DNA from: Actinomycetota bacterium
Lineage (GTDB): Bacteria > Actinomycetota > Geothermincolia > Geothermincolales > RBG-13-55-18
Direction of reading: 5' to 3'
Assembly (NCBI GenBank): GCA_016931915.1
Contig: JAFGDU010000139.1
Span: forward strand, 1-56,617
Length of the DNA: 56,617 nt
Translations under genes and position numbers: made by a program
Shown: positions 41,519 to 49,795 of the stretch, piece after piece
Layout: each line of letters opens with the position of its first letter
Position numbering within the stretch: the stretch's first letter is position 1
Notes under the pieces: generated by a model
What the model was told of the DNA's origin: nothing
The model's input: only the letters and a program-made list of their open reading frames with translations
Databases searched by the model: none

Positions 41519-42480
41519 AGGAGGTAACGCGCAAAAAACTCATGATCTTCAGCGGGAGGTCCTATCCCGACCTGGGGCGCCAGATAGCCGGGCACCTTGG
41601 TATAAGCCTGGGCAAGGTGGATCTCAAGACCTTCAGTAACGGCGAGCTCTACGTCAGATATTCGGAGAGCGTACGCGGGTCGGATGCCTTCGTTATCCAG
41701 ACCTGTTCCGAACCCATTAACGACAACATCATGGAGCTGCTGATCATGATCGACGCCCTGGAGAGGGCCTCCGCCAAGCGCATCTCGGCAGTTATACCGT
41801 ATTACGGATATTCGCGCCAGGACAAGAAGACCCTGGCCCGGGAGCCTATAAGCGCCAGGCTGGTCACGGACCTGCTGGCGGTAGCGGGGGCGGACCGCAT
41901 CCTCACCATGGACCTGCATGCCGGCCAGATACAGGGCTTCTTCTCCGGCCCCATGGACCATCTCACCGCGGTGCCCCTGCTGGCCTCCTATATATCCCGA
42001 CAGAATCTCCAGGATTTGGTTATAGTTTCCCCTGACGCCGGCAGGGTAAAGATGGCCAATAAATACACAGACCACCTGGGCGTCCCCATGGCCATCCTTC
42101 ACAAACGCCGGCCCGGCCACAACCAGGCCGAGGTATTGCATGTCATCGGCGAGGTGGAGGGCAAGACCGCCTTTCTGGTGGACGACATGATAGACACGGC
42201 CGGGACCCTGGCCGCCTCGTCGGAGGCGTTGATGAAAGCCGGAGCCAGGGAGGTCTATGCATGCGCCACCCACGGCATATTCTCCGGGCCCGCCAGGGAA
42301 CGCCTGGACAAGAGCCCCCTGAAGAAGGTGGTGGTCACGAACACCCTGCCCATACCGGCGGAGCGCCTCAGCGACAAGGTGGAGGTGCTCTCCATCGCCT
42401 CCATCTTCGCCAATACCATCGCCAGCGTGTTCAAGGACGAGTCCGTCAGCGAACTCTTCGGCGGCGACAACATGCCTTAG
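41515..42480 (+). CDS. prs: Ribose-phosphate pyrophosphokinase
   Basis: A 321-residue PRPP synthetase supplying purine, pyrimidine, histidine and NAD synthesis. It has the N-terminal IFSGRSYPDLGRQIAGHLG, the flexible catalytic region VIPYYGYSRQDKKTLAREPI, LTMDLHAGQIQGFF, the nearby KRRPGHNQAEV, and the PRPP-binding loop VDDMIDTAGTLAASSEAL. The TTG start at 41515 lies 4 bp inside the glmU stop, with AAAAGGAGG upstream. The downstream 278-bp gap carries two kinds of dispersed repeat. Confidence 0.95.
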   Translation: MKEVTRKKLMIFSGRSYPDLGRQIAGHLGISLGKVDLKTFSNGELYVRYSESVRGSDAFVIQTCSEPINDNIMELLIMIDALERASAKRISAVIPYYGYSRQDKKTLAREPISARLVTDLLAVAGADRILTMDLHAGQIQGFFSGPMDHLTAVPLLASYISRQNLQDLVIVSPDAGRVKMANKYTDHLGVPMAILHKRRPGHNQAEVLHVIGEVEGKTAFLVDDMIDTAGTLAASSEALMKAGAREVYACATHGIFSGPARERLDKSPLKKVVVTNTLPIPAERLSDKVEVLSIASIFANTIASVFKDESVSELFGGDNMP

Positions 42481-42483
42481 GTA

Positions 42484-42529
42484 GTCTCAAGTCTGAAGGC
42501 TGAAGTCTGAAGAGGTCTGAAGAATAGAC
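42484..42529 (+). repeat. AAGTCTGAAG-type low-complexity repeat after prs
   Basis: Contains AAGTCTGAAGGCTGAAGTCT and GAAGAGGTCTGAAGAATAGA. The same phrase follows the yabN stop at 54665-54700, in both cases within a few bases of the stop codon. Confidence 0.6.
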
Positions 42530-42688
42530 GCCGGGGCTGATCCCTGGCAAGAACCGCTGGTGGATCTCGATATCGCTCGGACGAGCCTCTTCCCACATTC
42601 GACTTAATGCGGTGAAGGTCTCGTCTGACCACTTGCGTGGGTGATTACGTTGAATGCCGCCACGTCGCTGCGCTCCTCACGATAAATT

Positions 42689-42757
42689 CCGGGCTGACCC
42701 CCGACGTTGAATGTGGAGGCCTGACCCCCGACGTTGAAAATGGAGGGCTGACCCCCG
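42689..42757 (+). repeat. CTGACCCC repeat, subtype A, three tandem units
   Basis: Three units with a 27-bp period end GGGCTGACCCCCGAC, GGAGGCCTGACCCCCGAC and GGAGGGCTGACCCCCGG. The last ends 1 bp before the stop of the minus-strand lipoprotein gene. This is the longest array of the family in the window. Confidence 0.88.
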
Positions 42758-42758
42758 G

Positions 42759-43325
42759 TTACTCCGTGAGAGCGCGGTAGAGCGCCTCGGCCTCCGCTTC
42801 CAGCTGCTGGAGCTGCGCCGTAAGATCCTGGATGCGGACGATAACCGTGTCCATGTAGTTGAGGGTGGGCATGAGATCCTGGGGGTTGTCTCCGTAGGGA
42901 AGACCCTGCAGCACCGAATTGGAGAGGCCGATGAACTCCGAATAGGCGTTGATGATCTCCTCGTTCAGGCTTACCAGCACGAGCAGCTTTTCCGCGTAGG
43001 GGGTGTATTTCTCGCCGCCTTCCTCCTTGAGCAGCCCCGCGTTTTCGCTCACGGTGCGGAAGGCGGACGAGGCGGTGGGCAGCAGCTCACGGGTGTCCTC
43101 GATGAGCCCCTCGGCGTTTTCTCTCTCGCTGTCTATGGATCCGGAGCGCAGCAGCGTCTCCATCTGGGCCGGGAACTCGGCCACGCCCACCAGGACGGCC
43201 CTGGCGGTGATATAGCTGGACCGCGCCTCCTGCGCATACTGGCGGGCTTGCGAGCCGCAGCCCGCCGTAGCGGCCATTACGGCCAGGCATACGACGCTAA
43301 GCGCCAGGAGGCTTTTCCGGCTCAC
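42759..43325 (-). CDS. Putative lipoprotein, second of a coupled pair
   Basis: A 188-residue exported protein. The signal peptide ends in the lipobox ATAGC (C23). The mature part is almost wholly helical with heptad-like spacing and no known domain. It resembles its upstream neighbour in length, layout (lipobox, roughly 160 helical residues) and a C-terminal helix rich in Ala, Glu and Gln, so the pair may be ancient paralogues. The genes overlap by 4 bp (ATGA). Possible role: coiled-coil envelope or partner protein. A three-unit CTGACCCC repeat abuts the stop. Confidence 0.7.
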   Translation of the reverse strand: MSRKSLLALSVVCLAVMAATAGCGSQARQYAQEARSSYITARAVLVGVAEFPAQMETLLRSGSIDSERENAEGLIEDTRELLPTASSAFRTVSENAGLLKEEGGEKYTPYAEKLLVLVSLNEEIINAYSEFIGLSNSVLQGLPYGDNPQDLMPTLNYMDTVIVRIQDLTAQLQQLEAEAEALYRALTE

Positions 43326-43909
43326 AGTCCATGCTCCTCGTAATAACGGTCGGCCTGCTGAGCCGCCTCCGCTCCCTGCTGCAGCAGGTCCGCTATCTCA
43401 GCGGTGAGCGCTTCGATCTCCTGGGTGTAATAGGACAGCTGCTCCTGGCTCTCCGCGAGCGGCAGCACGTCCAGCATATCCTGAACATCGGTCAGCAACT
43501 GGCGGTTCACGGCCATGACCTCCAGCTCGATGTTCACGGCCACCAGGGCGAGGCGGGCGTATTCGGCGTAAGACCCGGCGCCCTCCATGCCGGTGACCTC
43601 CAGGAGGAGGTCCCTTGCCTGCTGGTAGCGGGCCTCCAGCTCGTCCACGTCCAGCAGGGCCATAGCAGCCAGCGATTTGCCCTCGGCGATGGTATCCTCC
43701 ACGTTGGTGAAGCGTGTTCCCAGGGTATTCAGGCGTTCGTCCAGGCCGATCAGGTCCTCCAGCAGGGGCCGGGCGGAACCCACGGTCTCCACCGCCTCGT
43801 CCACCTTGGACTTGGCCTCCCGGTTTCCGCCGCAGCCAAGCAGGACACACAGGCCGGTCGCGAGGAATATGACCGCCAGCGCAATTACTAGTAATCTGGA
43901 TAATCTCAT
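43322..43909 (-). CDS. Putative lipoprotein, first of a coupled pair
   Basis: A 195-residue exported protein with lipobox VLLGC (C26) and a mature part made of amphipathic helices (DEAVETVGSARPLLEDLIGL; QEIEALTAEIADLLQQGAEA). No enzymatic motif. It precedes and overlaps by 4 bp a second lipoprotein of the same size. Both lie between prs and the inverted pth/L25 pair, where Bacillus has no such genes, so they are lineage-specific insertions. The 293-bp region upstream (43910-44202) has no gene. It shows one GC-rich imperfect hairpin near 44087-44110. Confidence 0.7.
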   Translation of the reverse strand: MRLSRLLVIALAVIFLATGLCVLLGCGGNREAKSKVDEAVETVGSARPLLEDLIGLDERLNTLGTRFTNVEDTIAEGKSLAAMALLDVDELEARYQQARDLLLEVTGMEGAGSYAEYARLALVAVNIELEVMAVNRQLLTDVQDMLDVLPLAESQEQLSYYTQEIEALTAEIADLLQQGAEAAQQADRYYEEHGL

Positions 43910-44202
43910 CTCCGTCGTTTCTTCTCTCCGCCCCTTCCTTATTCCTCCTCCCCGGAGGCCGTGCTAATGGTTGCGGCATGGTTTTCGACGCACCAAGGAG
44001 TGATTTTGTTGTAGACGAGAGGTTGCCGGGCCTGTGGCTGATAATGAACAGGGATAGATTTGCAGTTGCAGGGCTGGCCTATAAGCGGATCGCCCCCCGC
44101 CTTTTATCGCGGGCTTTCCTGTAGAAAGGGGGCAAGGTCTTTGATCTTTGGCCCCTGACTATTATCCATTATATGGAAATGAGCCATAACAGACATGTGA
44201 CC

Positions 44203-44757
44203 CTAATTGAAGAGGTTCATGGCGGTCTCCAGGCCGTCCATAACCACGGCCTCCGCGGCCGCGGCGCCCTTCTCGCACCAGGTCAGGAACTCCTCGAGCT
44301 CGGCGCCCTTCATCTCGGCGAGGACGTACTTGGCGGGATCCATGCCAGCCGGGGGGCGGCCCACGCCGATGCGGATGCGCGGGAACTCGGGCGTGCCGAG
44401 GTTCTCGATTATCGACTGCACGCCCAGGTGCCCCCCGGACGAGCCGCCTTTCCTGACGCGGATGGTCCCCTCCCTGAGATCGATGTCGTCGTGGATGACC
44501 AGGATCGAGGCCGGGTCTATCTTGAGCTTGCGGCGCAGTTTGCGTGCCGCCTTACCGCTGAGGTTCATGAAGGTCAGGGGGCGGGCCAGGTAGATATCCT
44601 CGGTGTAGAATCTCGCCTCCGCCAGGTCGTATCCCTTACGCGATTTCAGGGACGCGCCGTGCTTCTTAGAGAGTTCGTCCACGGCCCAGAAACCGGCATT
44701 GTGCCTGGTCCTGCGGTAATGTTCCCCCGGGTTTCCCAAGCCCAGGATCAGGAACAT
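44203..44757 (-). CDS. pth: Peptidyl-tRNA hydrolase
   Basis: A 184-residue Pth that recycles peptidyl-tRNA released from stalled ribosomes. The catalytic and substrate residues are in FLILGLGNPGEHYRRTRHNA (N and H), then RPLTFMNLSGKA, VIHDDIDLREGTIRVRKGGS (D) and GGHLGVQSIIENLGT. SD GAGGAGGCAGC precedes ATG 44757. L25 is immediately upstream on the same strand, but a terminator at 44771-44796 separates them, so pth may use read-through or its own promoter. The L25-pth order equals Bacillus ctc-pth, here inverted as a block. Confidence 0.94.
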   Translation of the reverse strand: MFLILGLGNPGEHYRRTRHNAGFWAVDELSKKHGASLKSRKGYDLAEARFYTEDIYLARPLTFMNLSGKAARKLRRKLKIDPASILVIHDDIDLREGTIRVRKGGSSGGHLGVQSIIENLGTPEFPRIRIGVGRPPAGMDPAKYVLAEMKGAELEEFLTWCEKGAAAAEAVVMDGLETAMNLFN

Positions 44758-44770
44758 GCTGCCTCCTCAT

Positions 44771-44796
44771 GAAAACAGGGGCGGATTGCCCGCCCC
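44771..44796 (-). terminator. Intrinsic terminator between L25 and pth
   Basis: On the minus strand GGGGCGG, loop GCAAT, CCGCCCC, followed by TGTTTTC. A 7-bp perfect stem with a short U-rich tract; partial read-through into pth is plausible. Confidence 0.75.
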
Positions 44797-44821
44797 CGTA
44801 GATGCCGAATTATACCGAATC

Positions 44822-45481
44822 TTATTCCGCCTCTTCCTCGGCAGGGGCCTCGGCCTCCGCGCCCTCCTCGACTTCCTCCGGTACCTCTCCCTCGAGGAGC
44901 TCCTCCTCGATCTTGACCTCTTCCTTAACCCGCTTCGGGGCAACGGCTACCACGATCTCCTCGGGGCTGTTGGCGTATTTTACTCCCTCGATGGTGACCA
45001 GGTCGTGTATCCTCAGGTTCTCTTTGAGCTCGAGGCCGGAGATGTCGACTTCGATGGATTCCGGCAGGTCTTTGGGGAGGCACTGTACCGAGACCTCGTA
45101 GAGATAGTGCTGCAGGATGCCACCGGCCTTCACCCCAGCCGGCTCGCCCACGAACTGCAGGGCTACCTCGGCCTGCAGTTCCTCGCCGCCGCGTATCTTC
45201 TGGAAGTCCACATGGAGAATGTGGTCCTTGATGGGATCGCGCTGTATCTCCTTGACCAATACCGTGTGCTCATCCTCCTTGGCGCCCTCGACCTTGAGGT
45301 TGAGCAATCCGTGCAGGCCATGCCTGAGCAGGGTCTTGAACGCCTTCTCGTCCAGGGATAGAAGCCTGGTATCGAATCCATGGCCGTAGAGCACGGCCGG
45401 TATCCGCCCGTCGTGCCGCATCCTTTTAGCCGCCTCTTTCCCCGTCTCCTCGCGGGGAACGGCAATGAGTTCCGTTTGCAT
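44822..45481 (-). CDS. rplY: 50S ribosomal protein L25 (general stress protein Ctc type)
   Basis: A 219-residue long-form L25 that binds 5S rRNA. The N-terminal L25 domain reads RHDGRIPAVLYGHGFDTRLL and the TL5-like beta domain includes HVDFQKIRGGEELQAEVALQ. The C-terminal 35 residues are glutamate/alanine-rich, as is common in the Ctc form. ATG 45481 follows AGAGGTGGCGGAT; the frame extends upstream but without family sequence. A near-consensus promoter lies at 45535-45563 and a GC-rich CCCGC/GCGGG hairpin lies in its leader. It precedes pth. Confidence 0.92.
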   Translation of the reverse strand: MQTELIAVPREETGKEAAKRMRHDGRIPAVLYGHGFDTRLLSLDEKAFKTLLRHGLHGLLNLKVEGAKEDEHTVLVKEIQRDPIKDHILHVDFQKIRGGEELQAEVALQFVGEPAGVKAGGILQHYLYEVSVQCLPKDLPESIEVDISGLELKENLRIHDLVTIEGVKYANSPEEIVVAVAPKRVKEEVKIEEELLEGEVPEEVEEGAEAEAPAEEEAE

Positions 45482-45871
45482 ATCCGCCACCTCTTTTTCT
45501 CTTTCGCCCGCTCCGGGGCGGGTCCAACTAGACAATTATAGGTAAATGCCCTTGCGGTGGCAACAACGAAGGGTCCCCGGCGTCTCGTGGTAGTCGAAGG
45601 GCAACTCGAATCGGTGCAATTGGTTATCTGGCAAGCAGACTAAACTTCGCTTGCGCACGTTCTCAAGCGAAGGAAGGGATCGGGGGCGGGTGATATAGAT
45701 CAGGGATTTCTGTTTAGGGAGGGTGCTAGTGGTAATAATATTGGGCATAAGAAACATGAGCCGGTAGACGGGGGTTTAGAGACTGGCAGATCCGACCAAA
45801 CAGCAAGGCATCATATTCCTATTACATAGACCATGAGCAATTAACGAGGATAGGGAAGTAGGTGAGATGGA
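45482..45871. other. Intergenic region upstream of rplY
   Basis: These 390 bp hold the rplY promoter and leader on the minus strand (45482-45563). The remainder up to the lipoprotein at 45872 shows no supported gene or RNA. A 73-codon minus-strand frame at 45536-45757 overlaps the promoter and has no family resemblance. Confidence 0.5.
45535..45563 (-). promoter_or_regulatory. Predicted promoter of rplY
   Basis: On the minus strand: TTGCCA, a 17-bp spacer and TATAAT, 54 bp before ATG 45481. Confidence 0.75.
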
Positions 45872-46549
45872 ATGAAGGGTAGGACAATGAGGATAGGAGT
45901 GATACTCGTGCTTATCGTCCTGGCAGCAGGGTTATTGACCCTGGCATCAGGTTGTGGAGACGACGAGAATGGGACGAACGGGACCACCGAGCCGGCCATG
46001 ACGGGCTACAGCGATGACGCCGTAGCTCTCTCTAATGCCAGTATCAAGCTATGGGATGACTTCTCTTTCTGGGCCCGCGAGACCGTGATAGCTGCCAAGT
46101 TGGCCACCCCCAACCTAACCGCCGCCCTTGAGCGCTGGAACAAGGTGGCGGACGATCTCGGGAGTGTAGTAGGCACCTACTACGGTATGGACGCAGGCGA
46201 AACGGCCACAGCGGCCATCGCACAATTGCAGGAAGATGCTGTAGCCCTGGTGACTGCCGCCCTGACGGGCGACGCGGCTGGACAGGGTGCGGCCAACGAT
46301 GCACTGGCGGCCGATGCCGAAGCCATCGCCACGTTCCTGGATGGGGCCAACCCCGAGTACTGGCCTTATGAGACGGTGCTCCAGGTCCTGCAGAACATCC
46401 TCGAGTACACGACTGAATATGCCGTGGCTATTATCGGCGAGCAGTGGGACGCTGCGGTGACTGCCTTCGACAAAGCACGTGACGAGGTGTTGGTACTCGC
46501 CGACACGTTCTCGTCTGGCGTGATTGAGCAATTCCCAGATGAGTTTTGA
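45872..46549 (+). CDS. Putative lipoprotein of unknown function
   Basis: A 225-residue exported protein. The lipobox LASGC places the mature N-terminus at C28, followed by an acidic, glycine/threonine-rich linker (DDENGTNGTTEP). The rest is alpha-helical and alanine-rich with regular aromatic residues (FWARETVIAAKLATPNLTAA). It may form a helical bundle like periplasmic iron-binding or stalk proteins, but no family is recognised and no metal-ligand pattern stands out. A second in-frame ATG at 45887, also with a nearby purine-rich stretch, could be the true start. A perfect terminator follows at 46574-46604. Confidence 0.7.
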   Translation: MKGRTMRIGVILVLIVLAAGLLTLASGCGDDENGTNGTTEPAMTGYSDDAVALSNASIKLWDDFSFWARETVIAAKLATPNLTAALERWNKVADDLGSVVGTYYGMDAGETATAAIAQLQEDAVALVTAALTGDAAGQGAANDALAADAEAIATFLDGANPEYWPYETVLQVLQNILEYTTEYAVAIIGEQWDAAVTAFDKARDEVLVLADTFSSGVIEQFPDEF

Positions 46550-46573
46550 ACCTGGACCCGCAAGACATGGGAT

Positions 46574-46604
46574 GGGGTCCGCTCTGGCGGGCCCCTTTAT
46601 CTGT
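46574..46604 (+). terminator. Intrinsic terminator of the lipoprotein gene
   Basis: GGGGTCCGC (46574-46582), loop TCTG, GCGGGCCCC (46587-46595): a 9-bp stem with one G-T pair, then TTTATCTGTT. Confidence 0.8.
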
Positions 46605-46662
46605 TGCGGCTTTCGATGCCGCGGCGGCACGCATCATCGCCAGGGAGGCGAAAATATATGGT

Positions 46663-48279
46663 TCAGGATGTGCTGCTGCGGTGGAAGATTACCCTGCCGC
46701 CGGCCACGGTCAATTCCACGGGTATCTCGCCGATCTCACGTGGCGGAAGGGCAAGGGGGTTTGCCTGCAGGACCACCAGGTCTCCGCGCTTCCCAACGCT
46801 TATACTGCCCTTAACGTCCTCCTCGCGCTGGGAATAAGCGGCACGCGTGGTATACATGGCCAGCGCCTGCTCCGGCGAGATGCATTGTTGCGTCTCGAAC
46901 CCCTCCCGGGTCACACAGCATTGCACTGCCTGCAGCACATCGGTGGATTCTATGGGGCCGTCGGAGGAGCCCGCAACCACCACTCCCGCCTGGAGTAGAG
47001 AGCGGAAAGGATAGGTCCACTTCGTCCGCTCGTGCCCCAGCCTCCCGTGCAGCCAATCCTTCTCGGAGTGTATGTACATGGGCGTGGTATTGGCGATGAT
47101 GCCCAGGCGCGCCATGGAGGAGATAAGCCCGTGGTTCAACTGCGAGGCATGCTCGAGGCGGTGGCGGTGGTCCGGACGGGGATGTTGCGCCAGCAGGCGC
47201 TCGAACATCTCGATGCATACGCGGTTGCCTGCGTCGCCGATGGCGTGGATGGCGACCTGCAGCCCGCTGCTGTGGGCCATGACCATGCGGCGGTATATCT
47301 CCTCCTCGGGGGTGGTAAGGAACCCGCACGTATCCGCCCGGTCAGCGTACGGCTCCTCCATGTAGGCGGTGTGGGAGCCGAAAGTGCCGTCGGCGAATAT
47401 CTTCACCGCCCCGACGTTGTGGCCGGCGGCCCCCTCGGGCTGATGCAGCGGGCTCATCAGGGCCGCCTCGACCCTGGCGTAGTCGTCCGCTATGAGCATG
47501 CTGTACAGGCTTTGCGGGATCTTCTCCAAAAGGAGCTGCATGAGCATGATATCGTATGCTCCCTGCGCTCCCGCCGGCCCCTCCTCACCGGCCTGCAGGA
47601 CTGCGCCCACCGAGGTTATACCGCATGCCGCCAGCTTGCCGAAGGCGGACGCCGCACCGGCGAGGAATGCCTGGTAATCAGGTATGGGCAGCCGGTCCTT
47701 GATGATGGTAGAAGCCGTTTCCCGGAAGGGCCCGGCCGGGTATCCATCGGGCTCGCGGTCGATAAGGCCTCCCTCGGGATCGGGAGTGGACGATGTGACG
47801 GCGCAGGCCTCGATGGCGGCGGTATTGGCGATGATGGTGTGGCCGTCGTGCTTGATGATCGCCACCGGGTAGTCGGGGGAGGCGGGGTCCAGGTCGTGCC
47901 TGGTCGGCATCCTCCTCTCCCGCAGCGATTCCTCGTCGAACTGCAGCCCCACCAGCCATTCCCCGGGAGCGAGCCCGGCGCATGCGGCGCGTATCCTCTC
48001 CTGCAGGGCCTGCAGGGATTCGACGCCACGGAGGTCCAGGTTCATGTCGAAGTAGATGAGGAGCACCGGGTGGATGTGGGTGTCGATGAACCCGGGAAGC
48101 AGCGCCCCGCCCGCGAGGTCGATGAGCTCGGGACGTCCTCCCAGCGCCTGCCTGCATGTGGCCATGCTGCCCACCGCGGTGATCCTTCCTCCGCTCACCG
48201 CGACTGCTTCGGCGCGGGGCTGGGCCGTATCCATGGTGACGATATCGCCGCCGCCGATCAGTAAGGCGTCTTCCCCCAT
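46663..48279 (-). CDS. Amidohydrolase family 3 protein (YtcJ-like)
   Basis: A 538-residue metallo-dependent hydrolase of the YtcJ/amidohydrolase_3 type. An N-terminal beta-sandwich (DALLIGGGDIVTMDTAQPRA) is followed by the metal motif FIDTHIHPV, a long TIM-barrel with SSGLQVAIHAIGDAGNRVCI and RLEHASQL, and the C-terminal return of the small domain (GKRGDLVVLQANPLALPP). The family acts on N-acyl, formamide or carbamate bonds; the substrate is unknown. The start at 48279 (MGEDALLIG) is chosen over ATG 48288. It lies 39 bp after an enolase-superfamily gene, so the two are probably one operon and one pathway. Confidence 0.85.
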   Translation of the reverse strand: MGEDALLIGGGDIVTMDTAQPRAEAVAVSGGRITAVGSMATCRQALGGRPELIDLAGGALLPGFIDTHIHPVLLIYFDMNLDLRGVESLQALQERIRAACAGLAPGEWLVGLQFDEESLRERRMPTRHDLDPASPDYPVAIIKHDGHTIIANTAAIEACAVTSSTPDPEGGLIDREPDGYPAGPFRETASTIIKDRLPIPDYQAFLAGAASAFGKLAACGITSVGAVLQAGEEGPAGAQGAYDIMLMQLLLEKIPQSLYSMLIADDYARVEAALMSPLHQPEGAAGHNVGAVKIFADGTFGSHTAYMEEPYADRADTCGFLTTPEEEIYRRMVMAHSSGLQVAIHAIGDAGNRVCIEMFERLLAQHPRPDHRHRLEHASQLNHGLISSMARLGIIANTTPMYIHSEKDWLHGRLGHERTKWTYPFRSLLQAGVVVAGSSDGPIESTDVLQAVQCCVTREGFETQQCISPEQALAMYTTRAAYSQREEDVKGSISVGKRGDLVVLQANPLALPPREIGEIPVELTVAGGRVIFHRSSTS

Positions 48280-48318
48280 GAACCGCAAAGCTCCTCTCTT
48301 GTTTCGTTCCCCTCTATT

Positions 48319-49518
48319 TCAGATCTCGACGATCACGGTCTCCGCGCGCGCGTATCTGGCGAGAGCCCCTTCATCCAGCTCCACCCCGAACCCGGGCCCG
48401 AGCGGGACGGCCGCCGTGCCGTTGGCGCAGGCGATGGGCTCGAGAATGAGATCGTCCTCGAACATCACGTCGCCGAAGAGCTCCACGTCATGGCCCAGGG
48501 AGGAGAACCTGGCCGCGGCGAGGTGCAGCTGGGCGGCCGTGGCTATCCCCAGGGTCTGGTTATGGACCACCACGCCCATGCCGCGCCCGGATGCGAAATC
48601 CATGGCGCGCAGCGCGGCGCTGATGCCGCCCGGTCGCTCCGAGTTGATACCCACCACCCCGACGGCACCGAGTTCGACCAGGGTGATGATGTCGCGCAGG
48701 GAGAAGCAGCCCTCGTGGGCCATAAGAGGCACGCCGACGCGATGCTGAACCGCGGCCATACCAGCGTAATCCTCGGCCGCTACCGGCTGTTCGGCGACAT
48801 CGATGCCGTAGGGCTCGATGGCCAGGATCGCCTGCACGGCCTCCTCCGGTCCATAGGCCTGGTTGTAGTCGACGCGCAGGCGCGTGTCCTCGCCCGCCTT
48901 GCCGCGCACCGCCTCCATGATACCTGCGTCCTGCTCGATCCCCGCTCCCAGCTTGATACGCAGGGTGCGGAAGCCGCCCTCGCGGAAGCCCTCGGTCAAA
49001 GCGGACATGACGTCTAGGTCCGCCAGGGGGACGAGGGCGGCCAGCGGGATCTCTTCCACCTGCAACCCCCCCATGAGCTCGCCCGCCGGCTGTCCGCAGA
49101 TATGTCCGGCCAGGTCATAGCAGGCCATGTCGAGCAGGCCCTTGGCCACTTCGTTGCGGGAGGCATTGCGCTCCATGTGTTTCGCGATCTCCGCCACCGC
49201 GAAGGGGCTTGCCCCCAGGACGTAGCGCGAAAGCGCGTGCGCGATGACCGAGGTTATCTGTTCCGGGATGAGTCCGGTCTCGGGCAGCCATACGAATGCC
49301 TCGCCCACGCCGCTGTGGCCGTCGTCCGCGCTCAGGCGGCATATAACGAAATCTCCTCCCATCCACGGCTCCTCCGCCGCTATGGCCATGCCCAGGCCTC
49401 CGGCGGACGCGCGCATGATACGCTGCACTTCCTCGCGGAAGGGCACGAAGAGCGTGTAGAGCTCTATGCGGGAGATAGAGGCGTCGTATGCCCCGGCGCT
49501 CATAGAGGTCAAGTCCAT
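48319..49518 (-). CDS. Enolase-superfamily enzyme (mandelate racemase / muconate cycloisomerase-like)
   Basis: A 399-residue protein with the capping domain then TIM barrel of the MR/MLE group. Visible elements are GGFRTLRIKLG (usual KxK as RxK, so the first lysine is Arg), the Asp ligand in LRVDYNQAYG, the Glu ligand in DVAEQPV, the third acidic position in MAHEGCFS (Glu, as in mandelate racemase, with His before it instead of Asp), and VVVHNQTLG near the end. These enzymes abstract an alpha-proton from carboxylates, as in racemases, epimerases and dehydratases. The divergent KxK suggests a non-standard reaction. SD GGGGGCGGCTG precedes ATG 49518. Paired with the amidohydrolase downstream. 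Confidence 0.82.
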   Translation of the reverse strand: MDLTSMSAGAYDASISRIELYTLFVPFREEVQRIMRASAGGLGMAIAAEEPWMGGDFVICRLSADDGHSGVGEAFVWLPETGLIPEQITSVIAHALSRYVLGASPFAVAEIAKHMERNASRNEVAKGLLDMACYDLAGHICGQPAGELMGGLQVEEIPLAALVPLADLDVMSALTEGFREGGFRTLRIKLGAGIEQDAGIMEAVRGKAGEDTRLRVDYNQAYGPEEAVQAILAIEPYGIDVAEQPVAAEDYAGMAAVQHRVGVPLMAHEGCFSLRDIITLVELGAVGVVGINSERPGGISAALRAMDFASGRGMGVVVHNQTLGIATAAQLHLAAARFSSLGHDVELFGDVMFEDDLILEPIACANGTAAVPLGPGFGVELDEGALARYARAETVIVEI

Positions 49519-49795
49519 CAGCCGCCCCCTTACAGGGCTGCCCGCGTTGAGGCAGCTCGCTCATGCCTTTGACAATATATTAATCGAACGCAGAGGAAAG
49601 TTGAAAACGATGGGTGGATAAGCCCGCCCCACCCGCTTGACCTGCGCAGCCGCGTGCGATGATCAATCCCTCAGGGCCCGACTTGTGCCTGTGTGCATTG
49701 TCGGGGCCTACGTGGGGCAGTGTGTTGTATCATGGAGGGGAGGCCTGGGTGCGCAGCGTCCAGGCCCGTTCGGCGTGCTCGATGCAAGGAGAGCC

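Noticed and set aside
42689..42757. Possible CRISPR array (27-bp period)
   Set aside because: The units are contiguous, with no unique spacers, and single units occur elsewhere, so this is a tandem intergenic repeat.
45536..45757. A 73-codon minus-strand ORF upstream of rplY
   Set aside because: It overlaps the predicted rplY promoter and has no recognisable sequence.
49637..49795. N-terminal extension of mfd
   Set aside because: The extension does not resemble Mfd. GTG 49796 follows AAGGAG at proper spacing.
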